Of a stretch of DNA of 64,000 nucleotides, positions 43,339 to 55,281 are shown in pieces. Below the pieces are notes generated by a model. The model saw only the letters and a program-made list of their open reading frames with translations, searched no databases and was not told the origin of the DNA. The position numbers and the translations under genes were made by a program. The stretch comes from Nocardioides sp. (lineage in GTDB: Bacteria; Actinomycetota; Actinomycetes; Propionibacteriales; Nocardioidaceae). Numbering within the stretch: position 1 is the first letter of the stretch; each line of letters starts with the position of its first letter. The DNA lies in the NCBI RefSeq assembly GCF_029937575.1, contig NZ_JAPYPS010000010.1:24588-88587 (forward strand). The letters are read 5' to 3'.

Positions 43339-45438
43339 GTGAGCACCCCCACCTCCCTGGACTGGACCGAGCTGGACGACCGAGCGGTCGACACCGCGCG
43401 AGTCCTCGCGATGGACGCCGTGCAGAAGGTGGGCAACGGGCATCCCGGCACCGCCATGAGCCTGGCGCCGGCGGCCTACCTGCTCTTCCAGAAGGTCATG
43501 CGCCACAACCCAGCTGACCCGCACTGGCCCGGCCGCGACCGGTTCGTGCTGTCGTGCGGTCACTCCTCCCTCACGCTCTACATCCAGCTCTACCTCGGCG
43601 GCTGGGGCCTGGAGCTGGAAGACCTCAAGGCGCTGCGCACCTGGGGCTCCAAGACGCCGGGGCACCCGGAGTACGGCCACACCGCCGGCGTCGAGACGAC
43701 GACCGGGCCCCTGGGCCAGGGGATCGGCAACGCCGTGGGCATGGCGATGGCCGCGCGCCGCGAGCGCGGGATGCTCGACCCGAACGCCGCCGAGGGCGAC
43801 TCCCCGTTCGACCACCGGATCTACGCGATCGCCAGTGACGGCGACATCGAGGAGGGCGTCAGCTCCGAGGCCTCGTCGATCGCGGGCACCCAGCAGCTGG
43901 GCAACCTCACTCTGATCTACGACGACAACCGGATCTCCATCGAGGACAACACCGACATCGCGCTGAGCGAGGACGTCGCGGCCCGCTACGAGGCCTACGG
44001 CTGGCACGTGCAGGTCGTGGACTGGACCGGCGGCGGCGGGCAGTACGCCGAGGACGTGCCGGCCCTGCACGAGGCCCTGACGAAGGCGGAGGCGGTCACC
44101 GACCAGCCCAGCCTGATCGTCCTGCGCACCATCATCGCCTGGCCCGCGCCCAACGCCCAGAACACCGGCGAGGCGCACGGGTCGGCCCTCGGCGCCGACG
44201 AGGTCGCGGCCACCAAGGAGATCTTGGGCTTCGACCCGGGGCTCACCTTCGAGGTCGACCCCCGCGTGCTCGAGCACACCCGTGGGGCCGTCGCCCGGGG
44301 CAAGACGCTCCAGTCGGAGTGGGACGGCGACTTCAAGCACTGGACCACCAAGCCGTCCGCCGAGGTGGAGCTGTTCGAGCGGATGCAGACCCGCACCCTG
44401 CCGACCGGCTGGGACGCCGACCTCCCCGTCTTCGAGGCCGACGTCAAGGGAGTCGCCACCCGCAAGGCCTCCGGACAGGTGATCAACGCGATCGCCGGTC
44501 ACCTCCCCGAGCTGTGGGGCGGCTCGGCCGACCTGGCCGGATCCAACAACACGACCATCGAGGACGCCCCCTCGTTCATCCCCAAGGTTCGCTCGACCGG
44601 CAAGTGGACCGGCGACCCGCACGCCGGTCGGGTGCTGCACTTCGGCATCCGCGAGCACGGCATGGGCGCGATCCTCAACGGGATCGCCGTCCACGGCGGC
44701 ACCCGCGTCTTCGGCGGCACCTTCCTCACCTTCTCCGACTACATGCGCCCGTCGGTCCGTCTGGCGGCCCTCATGCAGCTGCCCGTCACCTACGTGTGGA
44801 CGCACGACTCGATCGGGCTCGGTGAGGACGGACCGACGCACCAGCCGATCGAGCACCTGGCGGCGCTGCGGGCCATCCCGGGCCTGGACGTCGTACGGCC
44901 TGCCGACGCCAACGAGACGGCGGCCGTGTGGAAGACCGTGCTCGAGCACAGCGACCGACCGGCCGGGCTGATCCTCACCCGGCAGAACGTCCCGACATTC
45001 CCGCGGGGGGCCGAGGGCTACAGCGACACCTCCAACGTTCACCGCGGTGGCTACGTGCTCCTGGACACCGAGGGCGTTCCCGACGTGGTCCTGGTCGGGA
45101 CGGGCTCCGAGGTGCAGCTCGCCGTCGAGGCGCGCGACCTGCTCGCCGCCGACGGGATCGCCGCCCGGGTCGTGTCGATGCCGTGTCGTGAGTGGTTCGA
45201 CGAGCAGGAGGCCTCCTACCGCGAGACGGTCATCCCCCCCACCGTCAAGGCGCGGGTCTCCGTCGAGGCGGGCATCGCTCAGGGATGGCGCGAGATCGTC
45301 GGCGACCACGGCCGGATCGTGTCCATCGAGCACTACGGCGCCTCGGCCGACTACGCACGCATCTACACCGAGTTCGGCATCACCGCTCAGGCTGTCGCCG
45401 ATGCCGCCCGGGACAGCGTGGGCGTCGCCAGCGACTGA
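43339..45438 (+). CDS. tkt: transketolase
   Basis: A 699-residue thiamine-diphosphate enzyme that transfers two-carbon units in the pentose phosphate pathway. The ThDP/magnesium motif GDGDIEEG...DDN is present, with HPG in NGHPGTAM and the HEA-like GEAHGS. The C-terminal half has the pyrimidine domain (GIREHGMGA with catalytic Glu). The start is GTG 43339 with AAGGAG seven bases upstream. It leads tkt-tal-pgi-pgl. Confidence 0.96.
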   Translation: MSTPTSLDWTELDDRAVDTARVLAMDAVQKVGNGHPGTAMSLAPAAYLLFQKVMRHNPADPHWPGRDRFVLSCGHSSLTLYIQLYLGGWGLELEDLKALRTWGSKTPGHPEYGHTAGVETTTGPLGQGIGNAVGMAMAARRERGMLDPNAAEGDSPFDHRIYAIASDGDIEEGVSSEASSIAGTQQLGNLTLIYDDNRISIEDNTDIALSEDVAARYEAYGWHVQVVDWTGGGGQYAEDVPALHEALTKAEAVTDQPSLIVLRTIIAWPAPNAQNTGEAHGSALGADEVAATKEILGFDPGLTFEVDPRVLEHTRGAVARGKTLQSEWDGDFKHWTTKPSAEVELFERMQTRTLPTGWDADLPVFEADVKGVATRKASGQVINAIAGHLPELWGGSADLAGSNNTTIEDAPSFIPKVRSTGKWTGDPHAGRVLHFGIREHGMGAILNGIAVHGGTRVFGGTFLTFSDYMRPSVRLAALMQLPVTYVWTHDSIGLGEDGPTHQPIEHLAALRAIPGLDVVRPADANETAAVWKTVLEHSDRPAGLILTRQNVPTFPRGAEGYSDTSNVHRGGYVLLDTEGVPDVVLVGTGSEVQLAVEARDLLAADGIAARVVSMPCREWFDEQEASYRETVIPPTVKARVSVEAGIAQGWREIVGDHGRIVSIEHYGASADYARIYTEFGITAQAVADAARDSVGVASD

Positions 45439-45499
45439 TCAGCACCGTCCGTCGGGGTCGCGCCGCGTGACTCCCCCCGCTCGACCACAGGAGGAACCC

Positions 45500-46615
45500 A
45501 TGACTGACCGACTCAAGGCGCTCGCCGACGCAGGCGTCTCCATCTGGCTCGACGACCTCTCCCGTGAACGCATCGAGACCGGCAACCTCGCCGACCTCGT
45601 GAAGGACAGCTCGGTCGTCGGCGTCACCACCAACCCGACCATCTTCGCCGGCGCCATCGCCGACGGTGAGCGGTACGACGAGCAGGTCCGCGGCCTGGTC
45701 GCCGCGGGCAAGGGCGTCGACGAGGTGATCTTCGAGCTCACCACCGAGGACGTCCGCAACGCCTGCGACGTGCTCGCGCCGGTGGCCGAGTCCACCTCGG
45801 ACGACGGTCGGGTCTCGATCGAGGTGGAGCCGTCGCTGGCCAGCGACACCGAAGGCACCATCGCCTCCGCCCAGGCCCTCTGGGCAGCTGTCGACCGCCC
45901 CAACGCCCTGATCAAGATCCCGGCGACTCAGGAGGGCCTGCCGGCCATCACGGCCGTCGTCGCCCAGGGCATCAGCGTCAACGTCACCCTGATCTTCTCC
46001 CTCGAGCGCTACCGCGCGGTCATGGACGCCTACCAGGCGGGGCTCGAGCAGGCGCGCGACGCCGGCCTCGACCTGTCGCGGATCCGCTCGGTGGCCTCGT
46101 TCTTCGTCTCGCGGGTGGACTCCGAGGTCGACAAGCGGCTCGAGGCCATCGCGAAGGAGAAGGGCGACGACGAGGCGCTGGCGCTGCGTGGCAAGGCTGC
46201 CGTGGCGAACGCCCGCTTGGCCTACGCCGCCTTCGTCGAGGTCACCGCCGCGGACCGGTGGCAGGGACTGGCCGCGGCCGGCGCCAACGCTCAGCGCCCG
46301 TTGTGGGCCTCCACGGGAGTCAAGAACCCGGACTACCCCGACACGCTCTACGTCACCGACCTCGTGGTCGCGGGCACGGTCAACACGATGCCCGAGAAGA
46401 CCATGCAGGCCTTCGCCGACCATGGAGAAGTGGAGGGCGACACGGTCTCAGGTCGGGGCAGCGCGGCCCGCTCCGTGCTCGACCAGATCGCCGCAGCCGG
46501 CGTCGACTGGTCCGAGGTGATGCTGGCGCTGGAGGAGGAGGGCGTGCAGAAGTTCGTGGCCTCCTGGGACGAGCTCGTCGAGACCGTCCAGGGTCAGATG
46601 GACAAGCAGGCCTGA
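45500..46615 (+). CDS. tal: transaldolase
   Basis: A 371-residue transaldolase of the longer actinobacterial class. [12 protein letters not shown] and the Schiff-base Lys in NALIKIPAT are clear, followed by [12 protein letters not shown]. It moves dihydroxyacetone between sugar phosphates. ATG 45500 follows CAGGAGGAACCC, a strong ribosome-binding site. The frame runs open far upstream through tkt in another frame and was trimmed. The stop overlaps the pgi start (TGATG). Confidence 0.96.
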   Translation: MTDRLKALADAGVSIWLDDLSRERIETGNLADLVKDSSVVGVTTNPTIFAGAIADGERYDEQVRGLVAAGKGVDEVIFELTTEDVRNACDVLAPVAESTSDDGRVSIEVEPSLASDTEGTIASAQALWAAVDRPNALIKIPATQEGLPAITAVVAQGISVNVTLIFSLERYRAVMDAYQAGLEQARDAGLDLSRIRSVASFFVSRVDSEVDKRLEAIAKEKGDDEALALRGKAAVANARLAYAAFVEVTAADRWQGLAAAGANAQRPLWASTGVKNPDYPDTLYVTDLVVAGTVNTMPEKTMQAFADHGEVEGDTVSGRGSAARSVLDQIAAAGVDWSEVMLALEEEGVQKFVASWDELVETVQGQMDKQA

Positions 46616-48288
46616 TGACCCCGGGACCCGTCGACCCGACGGCGTCCGGCTCCTGGGCCCGGCTCGAGGAGCTCGCCGACGGGTTCGAGCCTGATCTGCG
46701 GGCGTGGTTCGCAGACGACCCCGACCGTGCCGAGCGGCTCAGCTTCGCGGCCGGTGACCTCCACGTCGACCTGTCCAAGGGGCTGGTCGACGGCGAGGTG
46801 CTGGTGACCTTGCTCAGCCTCGCGGAGGAGGTCGGGCTCGCCGGACGGCGTGACGCGATGTTCGCCGGCGAGCACATCAACGTCACCGAGGACCGAGCGG
46901 TCCTCCACACGGCGTTGCGGCTTCCTCAGGGCGCCGACGTGCACGTGGACGGCCAGGACGTCGTCGCCGACGTCCACGAGACGCTGGCGAAGGTCTACGG
47001 CTTTGCCGAGCGCGTGCGCTCGGGCGACTGGGTCGGCGTCACCGGCGAGCGGATCCGCACCGTGGTCAACATCGGGATCGGCGGCTCCGACCTCGGCCCG
47101 GTGATGGCCTACGAGGCCCTCGAGCCGTACCGCCAGGAAGGCCTGGAGTGCCGCTTCCTCAGCAACATCGACCCGACGGACGCGGCCACGACGCTGGCGG
47201 GCCTGGATCCGGCGACGACGCTGTTCATCGTCGCGAGCAAGACCTTCAGCACCCTGGAGACCCTCACCAACGCGCGGATGTGTCGTGCGTGGCTGCTGGA
47301 CGGGCTGCGCGACCAGGGTGACCTCGAGGACGACGAGGCTGCCTCCCAGGCGGTGGCCCGACACTTCGTGGCCGTCTCCACCGCCTTGGACAAGGTCGCC
47401 GACTTCGGCATCGACCCCGACAACGCCTTCGGCTTCTGGGACTGGGTCGGTGGACGCTACTCCCTCGACTCGGCGATCGGCACCGCACTTGTCGTCGCGA
47501 TCGGGCCCGACCGGTTCGCCGAGTTCCTGGCCGGCATGCACGCGATGGACGAGCACTTCCGCACCGCCGAGCCCGCCCGCAACGTCCCGCTCCTGATGGG
47601 GCTGCTCAACGTCTGGTACACCAACTTCCTCGGGGCCCAGACCCACGCCGTGCTGCCCTACACCCAGCTGCTGCACCGCTTCCCGGCCTACCTCCAGCAG
47701 CTCACCATGGAGTCGAACGGCAAGAGCGTCCGGTGGGACGGCTCTCCGGTCACCTGCGACACCGGCGAGATCTTCTGGGGCGAGCCCGGCACCAACGGGC
47801 AGCACGCGTTCTACCAGCTCATCCACCAGGGGACGCGCCTCATCCCGGCCGACTTCATCGCCGTCGCCAATCCGGCCTACCCGCTCCAGGACGGTGACGT
47901 CGACGTCCACGAGCTCTTCCTGGCCAACTTCTTCGCCCAGACCCAGGCCTTGGCGTTCGGCAGGACTGAGGACGAGGTGCGCGCCGAGGGCACCGCCGAG
48001 GGGGTCGTGTCGGCGCGGGTCTTCGAGGGCAACAGGCCGACCACGTCGATCATGGCCCCCGAGCTCAGCCCGTCGGTGCTGGGTCAGCTGATCGCGCTGT
48101 ACGAGCACATCACCTTCACGCAGGGCGTCGTGTGGGGCATCGACAGCTTCGACCAGTGGGGCGTCGAGCTGGGCAAGGCTCTCGCCCAGCAGATCAGTCC
48201 CGCAGTCGCCGGTGACGACGAGGTCGCGGCGCGCCAGGACCCCTCGACCCAGGCGTTGGTGGCCTACTACCGCAGCCACCGCCGCTGA
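46615..48288 (+). CDS. pgi: glucose-6-phosphate isomerase
   Basis: A 557-residue isomerase interconverting glucose-6-phosphate and fructose-6-phosphate. [34 protein letters not shown] and [14 protein letters not shown] (catalytic Glu) are all intact. The C-terminal Lys lies in [14 protein letters not shown] 46615 shares a base with the tal stop. Its place between tal and pgl is where actinobacteria usually carry zwf and opcA. Confidence 0.96.
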   Translation: MTPGPVDPTASGSWARLEELADGFEPDLRAWFADDPDRAERLSFAAGDLHVDLSKGLVDGEVLVTLLSLAEEVGLAGRRDAMFAGEHINVTEDRAVLHTALRLPQGADVHVDGQDVVADVHETLAKVYGFAERVRSGDWVGVTGERIRTVVNIGIGGSDLGPVMAYEALEPYRQEGLECRFLSNIDPTDAATTLAGLDPATTLFIVASKTFSTLETLTNARMCRAWLLDGLRDQGDLEDDEAASQAVARHFVAVSTALDKVADFGIDPDNAFGFWDWVGGRYSLDSAIGTALVVAIGPDRFAEFLAGMHAMDEHFRTAEPARNVPLLMGLLNVWYTNFLGAQTHAVLPYTQLLHRFPAYLQQLTMESNGKSVRWDGSPVTCDTGEIFWGEPGTNGQHAFYQLIHQGTRLIPADFIAVANPAYPLQDGDVDVHELFLANFFAQTQALAFGRTEDEVRAEGTAEGVVSARVFEGNRPTTSIMAPELSPSVLGQLIALYEHITFTQGVVWGIDSFDQWGVELGKALAQQISPAVAGDDEVAARQDPSTQALVAYYRSHRR

Positions 48289-48350
48289 CCCGTCGACATC
48301 TCGAAGACCGACCGCCCGCGCCTCGGAAGACTCTGGAAGAATGGTGAGCG

Positions 48351-49073
48351 ATGAGCGAATCACGGATCGAAGTCCACCCGGATGCCTCCACCCTGGCCAC
48401 GGCCGTGGCCGGCGAGCTGATCGCTCGCCTGGAAGCGGCGCAGGCCTCCGGGCACGTCCCTCAGATCGGCCTGACGGGCGGCACTATCGCCGAGGCCGTG
48501 CACCGCGAGGTCGCCCGCCTCTCCCCCAGCAGTGACGTCGACTGGAGCCGGGTGGTGGTGTGGTTCGGCGACGAGCGCTTCGTCGCGCCCGAATCACCTG
48601 ACCGCAACGCCGGTCAGGCCCGGCGCGCGTTCCTCGACGAGGTCGGAGCCATCGAGGTGCACGAGATGGCCTCGACCCGCGACGCCGTCGACGTGGCGGC
48701 CGGCGCGACGGCGTACGGCGTCACGATGCGCGAGCACGGCGCCGGACAGTTCGACGTGCTGATGCTCGGCATCGGTCCCGATGGTCACGTCGCCTCGCTC
48801 TTCCCCGGCCACGACGCCCTCGCCGTCGACGACCGCGTGGCCGTCGGGGTGCTCGACTCCCCCAAGCCGCCTCCCGAGCGGATCAGCCTGACCTTCGCGG
48901 CCCTGAACCGCGCAGAGTCGGTGTGGTTCCTCGCCAGCGGAGACGGCAAGTCCGGGGCCGTGGCCGCCGCCCTCGCCACCGAGGGCACGGTGAACGCCAC
49001 CCCCGCTCGCGGTGTCGCCGGGCGTGACGAGACCATCTGGTTCCTCGATCACGATGCGGCTGCACGTCTCTGA
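48351..49073 (+). CDS. pgl: 6-phosphogluconolactonase
   Basis: A 240-residue lactonase of the NagB/RpiA/Pgl fold. LTGGTIAEAVHRE is the sugar-phosphate loop, VVWFGDERFV a conserved strand, and MLGIGPDGHVASLFPGH holds the catalytic Gly-Asp-Gly-His. It hydrolyses 6-phosphogluconolactone, the product of glucose-6-phosphate dehydrogenase, whose gene is not in this cluster. It starts 62 bp after pgi. A hairpin (49094-49135) follows the stop. Confidence 0.94.
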   Translation: MSESRIEVHPDASTLATAVAGELIARLEAAQASGHVPQIGLTGGTIAEAVHREVARLSPSSDVDWSRVVVWFGDERFVAPESPDRNAGQARRAFLDEVGAIEVHEMASTRDAVDVAAGATAYGVTMREHGAGQFDVLMLGIGPDGHVASLFPGHDALAVDDRVAVGVLDSPKPPPERISLTFAALNRAESVWFLASGDGKSGAVAAALATEGTVNATPARGVAGRDETIWFLDHDAAARL

Positions 49074-49093
49074 CGCTCGCTCCGAGCGGGTCC

Positions 49094-49135
49094 GTGTGGT
49101 GGCGGTGGGGCGGGACGCCCCACGCACCGCCACAC
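49094..49135. terminator. imperfect GC hairpin between pgl and rbpA
   Basis: TGGCGGTG and GGGCG on the left (49100-49112) pair with CGCCCC and CACCGCCA on the right, with a 3-4 nt bulge and a GGA loop. It lies between two convergent gene ends (49073 and 49182) and probably works as a bidirectional terminator. Confidence 0.6.
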
Positions 49136-49181
49136 CCACCGGAAGCCTGGTCCCGCAGGTGGCAGCCCGCGGGAATCCGGG

Positions 49182-49541
49182 TCAGAAGATGATGTCGCCC
49201 GACTTGCGCCGCGAGCGCAGCAACGCGATGGCCTCGTCGAGGATGACCTCGGCCTCCTTGTCGGAGCGGCGCTCCTTCACGTAGGCCAGGTGCGTCTTGT
49301 ACGGCTCGATCTTGGGAGCCGGGGGTGGGTTGTCGGAGTCGACCGAGGCGGGCAGGCCGCACTTCGGGCAGTCCCACGTGTCGGGCACCGCGGCCTCGAC
49401 CGAGAAGGTGATGACCGAGCGGTGCTCGTGGGAGCAGAAGTAGGTCACCGCCTGACGAGGAGCCGCCTCGCCGCGCTCCGCCTCGCCCATCGGTCCGGCG
49501 CCGACGCGGCTACCTCGAATTGCGTTTCCTCCACCAGCCAT
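49182..49541 (-). CDS. rbpA: RNA polymerase-binding protein RbpA
   Basis: A 119-residue actinobacteria-specific transcription factor that binds the primary sigma factor and stabilises the open promoter complex. It has a disordered basic N-terminal tail (AIRGSRVGAGP), a zinc core domain with CSHEH and CPKCG, a basic linker, and the C-terminal sigma-interaction helix (DKEAEVILDEAIALLRSRR). It is a lineage marker. AGGAGACACCGCC precedes the ATG. Confidence 0.95.
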   Translation of the reverse strand: MAGGGNAIRGSRVGAGPMGEAERGEAAPRQAVTYFCSHEHRSVITFSVEAAVPDTWDCPKCGLPASVDSDNPPPAPKIEPYKTHLAYVKERRSDKEAEVILDEAIALLRSRRKSGDIIF

Positions 49542-49596
49542 GGCGGTGTCTCCTCAGGTGTTCTGGGTTGCAGTCGTGGGGATGGCGACGAAGGAC

Positions 49597-49827
49597 TCAG
49601 TAGGCCTTCAGCAGTCCAAGCGCGATCACGACGGCGAACCAGATGACACCGACGCCGATCGTGAAGCGGTCCAGGTTGCGCTCGGCGACCGAGGATCCGC
49701 CCAGCGAGCTGGACACACCACCGCCGAACATGTCGGACAGCCCGCCCCCGCGACCCTTGTGCAAAAGCACGAGCAGGATCATGACGAGGCTGGCTGTGAT
49801 GAGCAGAATGGTGAAGAGGAGTTCCAC
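49597..49827 (-). CDS. secG: preprotein translocase subunit SecG
   Basis: A 76-residue SecG with two transmembrane helices (about 2-22 and 55-73) and a short cytosolic loop containing LLHKGRGGGLSDMFGGG, the family hallmark. It assists the SecYE channel. GTG 49827 (VELLFTILL) is the start; the upstream frame to 49923 is out of family. It lies 31 bp after tpiA and before rbpA on the same strand. Confidence 0.93.
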   Translation of the reverse strand: MELLFTILLITASLVMILLVLLHKGRGGGLSDMFGGGVSSSLGGSSVAERNLDRFTIGVGVIWFAVVIALGLLKAY

Positions 49828-49858
49828 GGTCGAGAATCCTACGTCAGTAGTGGGTGAG

Positions 49859-50662
49859 TCAGAGGATCGGCATGTCGTAGAAGCGGCAGATCCCGCCGAA
49901 CTCGTCCGCCTGGAGGCTCGCACCGCCGACGAGAGCGCCGTCGACGTCGTCCTTGGCCATGATGCCGGCGACGTTGGCGGCCTTCACCGACCCGCCGTAC
50001 AGGACGCGTACGCCGTCGGCGGCCGCGTCGCCGTACACCTCACGGATCCGGGCACGGATGGCGCCGCAGACCTCCTGGGCGTCCTCCGGGGTGGCCACCT
50101 CCCCGGTGCCGATCGCCCAGACGGGCTCGTAGGCGATGACCAGGCCGGCGACCTGCTCCGCGCTGAACCCGGCCAGCGAACCCTCCACCTGAGCCAGCGC
50201 GTATGCGACGTGCGTGCCCTCCTTGCGGATCTCCAGACCCTCACCGACACACACGATCGGGGTCATCGAGGCGGCCAGCGCCTTGTGTGCCTTGGCGTTG
50301 ACCACCTCGTCGGTCTCAGCGTGCATCTCGCGACGCTCCGAGTGTCCGACGACTACGTAGGAGCAGCCGAGCTTGGCGAGCATGGAGGCTGAGATCTCGC
50401 CGGTGAAGGCACCGGAGTCCTGAGTGGAGACGTCCTGAGCGCCGTACTTGAGCGACAGCCTGTCCCCGTCGACCATCGTCTGCACGGACCGCAGGTCCGT
50501 GAACGGCGGTACGACGACCACCTCGACCTTGCCGTAGTCGTGACGCTTGTCGGACAGCGTCCAGGAGAGCTTCTGCACCAGCAGCGCCGCCTCCTGGTGG
50601 TTGAGGTTCATCTTCCAGTTGCCCGCCATCAGCGGGATGCGCTTGGGGGTTGCCGTCGCCAT
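49859..50662 (-). CDS. tpiA: triosephosphate isomerase
   Basis: A 267-residue TIM barrel. Lys in GNWKMN, His in VVGHSERR and the catalytic Glu in [10 protein letters not shown] are all present, with the phosphate loop [11 protein letters not shown]. It interconverts dihydroxyacetone phosphate and glyceraldehyde-3-phosphate. It is the third gene of gap-pgk-tpiA on the minus strand, 3 bp after pgk. Confidence 0.97.
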   Translation of the reverse strand: MATATPKRIPLMAGNWKMNLNHQEAALLVQKLSWTLSDKRHDYGKVEVVVVPPFTDLRSVQTMVDGDRLSLKYGAQDVSTQDSGAFTGEISASMLAKLGCSYVVVGHSERREMHAETDEVVNAKAHKALAASMTPIVCVGEGLEIRKEGTHVAYALAQVEGSLAGFSAEQVAGLVIAYEPVWAIGTGEVATPEDAQEVCGAIRARIREVYGDAAADGVRVLYGGSVKAANVAGIMAKDDVDGALVGGASLQADEFGGICRFYDMPIL

Positions 50663-50665
50663 GCC

Positions 50666-51865
50666 TCAGCCCTCCAGGACCGTGATGCCGGGCAGATCCT
50701 TGCCCTCGAGGTACTCCAGGCTGGCCCCGCCACCCGTGGAGATGTGACCGAACGCCGACTCGTCGAACCCGAGCGCTCGTACGGCGGCTGCGGAGTCGCC
50801 GCCGCCGACGACGGAGAGCCCGTCGATGCCGACCAGTGCCGTGGCGACCGCGCGGGTGCCGTCGGAGAACTCCGGCACCTCGAAGACGCCCATGGGGCCG
50901 TTCCAGAAGACGGTCCTGGCGTCCGCCAGGGCGGCCGCGAAGTCGGCACCGGAGGCGGGGCCGATGTCGAGGCCGAGGCAGTCGCCCGGGATGGCGTCGG
51001 CGGGGACGACCCGGGGCTGAGGCGTGGCGTCGTCGCTCGGGAAGGCGGTGTCCACCACGATGTCGCCGGGCAGCAGGATCTGGACACCCGACTCCTCCGC
51101 GCGCGCCAGATAGGCACGACACGTCTCCAGCTGGTCCTCCTCGAGCAGGCTCTTGCCCACCTCGTGGCCCAGCGCCTTGAGGAAGGTGAAGACCATGCCG
51201 CCGCCGATGAGCAGCTTGTCGGCCTTGTCGAGCAGGTTGTCGATGACCCCGAGTTTGTCGGAGACCTTCGACCCGCCGAGGACCACGACGTAGGGACGAG
51301 CCGGCTCCACGGTGAGACGACGCAGGACGTCGATCTCGGTCGCGACGAGCCCCCCCATGGCGTGCGGGAGGCGCTGCGCCACGTCGTACACACTGGCCTG
51401 CTTGCGGTGCACGACGCCGAAGCCGTCGGAGACGAAGAGGTCGCCTAAGGCAGCGAGCTGGTCTGCGAAGGCACCGCGCTCCGCGTCGTCCTTGCTGGTC
51501 TCACCGGCGTTGAAGCGCACGTTCTCGAGCAGGGCGACCTGGCCGTCCTCGAGACCTCCCACGGTGGCCTGCGCCGACTCGCCGACCGTGTCGGTGGCGA
51601 AGGCGACCGAGGCCCCGAGCAGCTCCCCGAGGCGCGTGGCCACGGGGGCAAGGGAGTAGCGGTCCTCGGGCGCGCCCTGGGGGCGTCCGAGGTGTGCGGT
51701 CACCACCACCCGTGCGCCGGCCTCGGCCAGGGCACGGATGGTCGGGACGCTGGCGCGGATCCGGCCGTCGTCGGTGATCGTGGCGCCGTCGAGCGGGACG
51801 TTCAGGTCCGAGCGCACCAGGACCCGTTTGCCGGCGACGTCGCCGAGCGTGGAGTACTCCGACAC
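50666..51865 (-). CDS. pgk: phosphoglycerate kinase
   Basis: A 399-residue two-domain kinase making ATP from 1,3-bisphosphoglycerate. The substrate-binding RSDLNVPLD and HLGRPQG are in the N-domain, and [12 protein letters not shown] and the [11 protein letters not shown] nucleotide loop in the C-domain. It sits 1 bp after the gap stop and 3 bp before tpiA, so the three are a tight operon. Confidence 0.97.
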   Translation of the reverse strand: MSEYSTLGDVAGKRVLVRSDLNVPLDGATITDDGRIRASVPTIRALAEAGARVVVTAHLGRPQGAPEDRYSLAPVATRLGELLGASVAFATDTVGESAQATVGGLEDGQVALLENVRFNAGETSKDDAERGAFADQLAALGDLFVSDGFGVVHRKQASVYDVAQRLPHAMGGLVATEIDVLRRLTVEPARPYVVVLGGSKVSDKLGVIDNLLDKADKLLIGGGMVFTFLKALGHEVGKSLLEEDQLETCRAYLARAEESGVQILLPGDIVVDTAFPSDDATPQPRVVPADAIPGDCLGLDIGPASGADFAAALADARTVFWNGPMGVFEVPEFSDGTRAVATALVGIDGLSVVGGGDSAAAVRALGFDESAFGHISTGGGASLEYLEGKDLPGITVLEG

Positions 51866-51866
51866 G

Positions 51867-52951
<1,085 letters not shown>

Positions 52952-53073
52952 GCGGTCACCCTACAAGTGAGACGGTGTCCTGGCGGGAGCAGTCCGGACT
53001 ACGTGCGGGTAACGGTGCGTGACGCGTTCGACGTACGGCGTCGTGGTGGCGGGAGGGCCTTGAGGTCACTGCG

Positions 53074-53124
53074 TCTCGACCCGCCTTGCGCGGCTTCGCA
53101 AGCTCAGCCGCGGGCTCGCTCAAC
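53074..53124. repeat. dispersed intergenic hairpin repeat, copy B
   Basis: A 51-bp element, related to copies at 28862 and 31678. The stem is CGCGGCT (53089-53095) with AGCCGCG (53106-53112). It begins 50 bp downstream of the whiA stop (minus strand), in the 299-bp whiA-gap interval, and probably ends whiA transcripts. The remainder of that interval holds the gap promoter region and otherwise nothing I recognise. Confidence 0.75.
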
Positions 53125-53173
53125 GTTCGCCCACGACCGGCCCGTGCTCCTTCGTCGCACGGTCCCTGCGGAC

Positions 53174-54157
53174 TCACTCGTCCTCGAGCATGTCCGCGGT
53201 GATCGAGGCCTCGGTGTCGGGGATCCCGAGGTCGGCGGCGCGCTTGTCGGCCATCGCGAGCAGGCGGCGGATCCGCCCCGCGATGGCGTCCTTGGTGAGG
53301 ACCGGGTCGTGCAGCTGGCCGAGCTCCTCGAGAGAGGCCTGCTTGTGCTCGAGGCGCAGGGTGCCTGCCATCCGCAGGTGGTCGGGCACCTCGTCGCCGA
53401 GGATCTCCATCGCCCGGTCGACGCGGGCGCCGGCGGCAACGGCCGCGCGCGCGGAGCGACGCAGGTTGGCATCGTCGAAGTTGGCCAGGCGGTTGGCCGT
53501 GGCGCGCACCTCGCGCCGCATCCGGCGCTCCTCCCAGGCCATCAGGGTCTCGTGAGCGCCCAACCGGGTGAGCAGCTGGCCGATGGCATCGCCGTCACGG
53601 ATGACGACGCGGTCGACTCCCCGGACCTCCCGGGCCTTGGCCTGGATGCCGAGTCGACGCGCGACACCGACGAGGGCGAGCGCGGCCTCGGGTCCCGGAC
53701 AGGTGACCTCGAGGGAGGACGACCGTCCGGGCTCGGTCAGCGACCCGTGTGCCAGGAAGGCCCCTCGCCACGAGGCCACCGCGTCGCAGCCGCCGCCGGA
53801 CACGACGGCCGGCGGCAGGCCGCGGACCGGACGACCACGCTGGTCCAGGAGACCGGTCTGGCGGGCAAGGGACTCGCCGTCCTTCACCACGCGCACGATG
53901 TAGCGGCTGCCCTTGCGCAGACCGTTGCCCTGGACCATCACGACGTCGGAGCGGTGTCCGAAGACCTCGTCGATGTCCTTGCGCAGTCGGCGAGCAGCGG
54001 CGCCGGTGTCGAGCTCGGCCTCCACCACGATCTTGCCGCTCACGATGTGCAGGCCGCCGGCGAAGCGGAGCGTCGTGGACACCTCTGCCTTGCGACAACA
54101 GGTCTTGGTGATCTGGGTGTTGGCGAGCTCCGCCTTCACCTGAGCCGTCATCGCCAT
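53174..54157 (-). CDS. whiA: DNA-binding protein WhiA
   Basis: A 327-residue sporulation/division regulator. An N-terminal LAGLIDADG-like domain (about 10-190, degenerate) is followed by a C-terminal helix-turn-helix (about 215-310, with [30 protein letters not shown]). WhiA works with WhiB in streptomycetes; it is conserved widely in Gram-positives. It follows rapZ and yvcK on the same strand. Confidence 0.95.
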   Translation of the reverse strand: MAMTAQVKAELANTQITKTCCRKAEVSTTLRFAGGLHIVSGKIVVEAELDTGAAARRLRKDIDEVFGHRSDVVMVQGNGLRKGSRYIVRVVKDGESLARQTGLLDQRGRPVRGLPPAVVSGGGCDAVASWRGAFLAHGSLTEPGRSSSLEVTCPGPEAALALVGVARRLGIQAKAREVRGVDRVVIRDGDAIGQLLTRLGAHETLMAWEERRMRREVRATANRLANFDDANLRRSARAAVAAGARVDRAMEILGDEVPDHLRMAGTLRLEHKQASLEELGQLHDPVLTKDAIAGRIRRLLAMADKRAADLGIPDTEASITADMLEDE

Positions 54158-54252
54158 GGGGCGATCCTGCCATGTGCGTCAACAACGTCTTGCGCCCGTG
54201 CCGGTCGCGCACCGTCGTCGTCAGACGATCGGCGGGGCCGCCAGGACGTCCG

Positions 54253-55281
54253 TCACGTGGAGGCCTCCTCGGGCCCGGTGCCGGCACCGAGGGTCATGAT
54301 GCGTGCGTACGCCGCCGCAAGCTTGCGTGGGTCGTGCCGGGGGCTCCCGTCAGTGACGGCCACGTCGTCGAGGACCAGTCTCGAGCCGAGGGAGGCGACC
54401 ACCTCACGCAGCTCGACCAGCCGAGCAGCGTCGAAGCTGGACGGGTCGGCCAGCACCGTGTGCACCTGGAGACCCGGGGCGTGCTCCACCAGCACTCGCA
54501 GGTGGTCGGCGGGGCCGAAGCCGCCGGTCTCCCCAGCCTGCTCCTCGAGGTTGAGCACGACCACCAGCCGGGCGTCGGTGGCGATGATCGCCTCGCGCAG
54601 GGCGGTGACGCGCACGTGCGGCAGGACCGAGGAGAACCACGACCCGGGGCCGAGGAAGGCCCAGTCGGCCTCAGCGATCTTGGCCAGGGCCTCCTTGCTG
54701 ACCGGAGGGTCGGGCGGGTCTAGGTCGATCGAGACGATCTCGCCCTCCGCCGTGGCGACCTGCACCTGTCCGCGCACCGTCGTGATGGCCGAGTCGTCGC
54801 CCGGCACCGCGCGCACCCGGGCGGTGATCTCCATCGGGGTCAGTGCCATCGGCAGCACCCGGCCCTTGGCGCCGAGCAGCCGACCAACCCAGTCGAGGGC
54901 GTCGACGTGGTTCCCGAGGAGCTCCCACAGGCCCACGATCAGCAGGTTGCCGACCACGTGGCCACGCATCTCGCCGTCACCCTCGAAGCGGTGCTGCAGC
55001 ACCTTGGCCCAGGTGTCGCCCCAGTCGTCGTCCCCGCACAGCGCGGCGAGAGCCATCCGCAGGTCGCCGGGGGGCAGCACGTTGAACTCGCCACGGAGCC
55101 GTCCGGACGAGCCGCCGTTGTCGGCCACCGTCACGATGGCGGTCAGGTCGTCGACCGTGAGGTCGTCCACGAGTCGCCGCAGTGCCGTCAGCGATGCGTG
55201 CAGCCCGTGTCCGCCGCCGAGGGCGACCACGGCTTGGGCCCGATCGAGGTCGGACGGCTCGGAGTCGATGGAGCCGCTCAC
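54253..55281 (-). CDS. yvcK: gluconeogenesis factor YvcK (CofD-like, UDP-sugar binding)
   Basis: A 342-residue Rossmann-fold protein of the YvcK/CofD family. VVALGGGHGLHASLTALR opens it, then TVADNGGSSGRLR. GPGSWFSSVLPHV and FGPADHL-like segments follow. YvcK affects carbon metabolism and cell-wall precursor flow (MurA and PASTA-kinase links in other Firmicutes/actinobacteria). It overlaps rapZ by 4 bp, with whiA 95 bp downstream. Confidence 0.94.
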   Translation of the reverse strand: MSGSIDSEPSDLDRAQAVVALGGGHGLHASLTALRRLVDDLTVDDLTAIVTVADNGGSSGRLRGEFNVLPPGDLRMALAALCGDDDWGDTWAKVLQHRFEGDGEMRGHVVGNLLIVGLWELLGNHVDALDWVGRLLGAKGRVLPMALTPMEITARVRAVPGDDSAITTVRGQVQVATAEGEIVSIDLDPPDPPVSKEALAKIAEADWAFLGPGSWFSSVLPHVRVTALREAIIATDARLVVVLNLEEQAGETGGFGPADHLRVLVEHAPGLQVHTVLADPSSFDAARLVELREVVASLGSRLVLDDVAVTDGSPRHDPRKLAAAYARIMTLGAGTGPEEAST

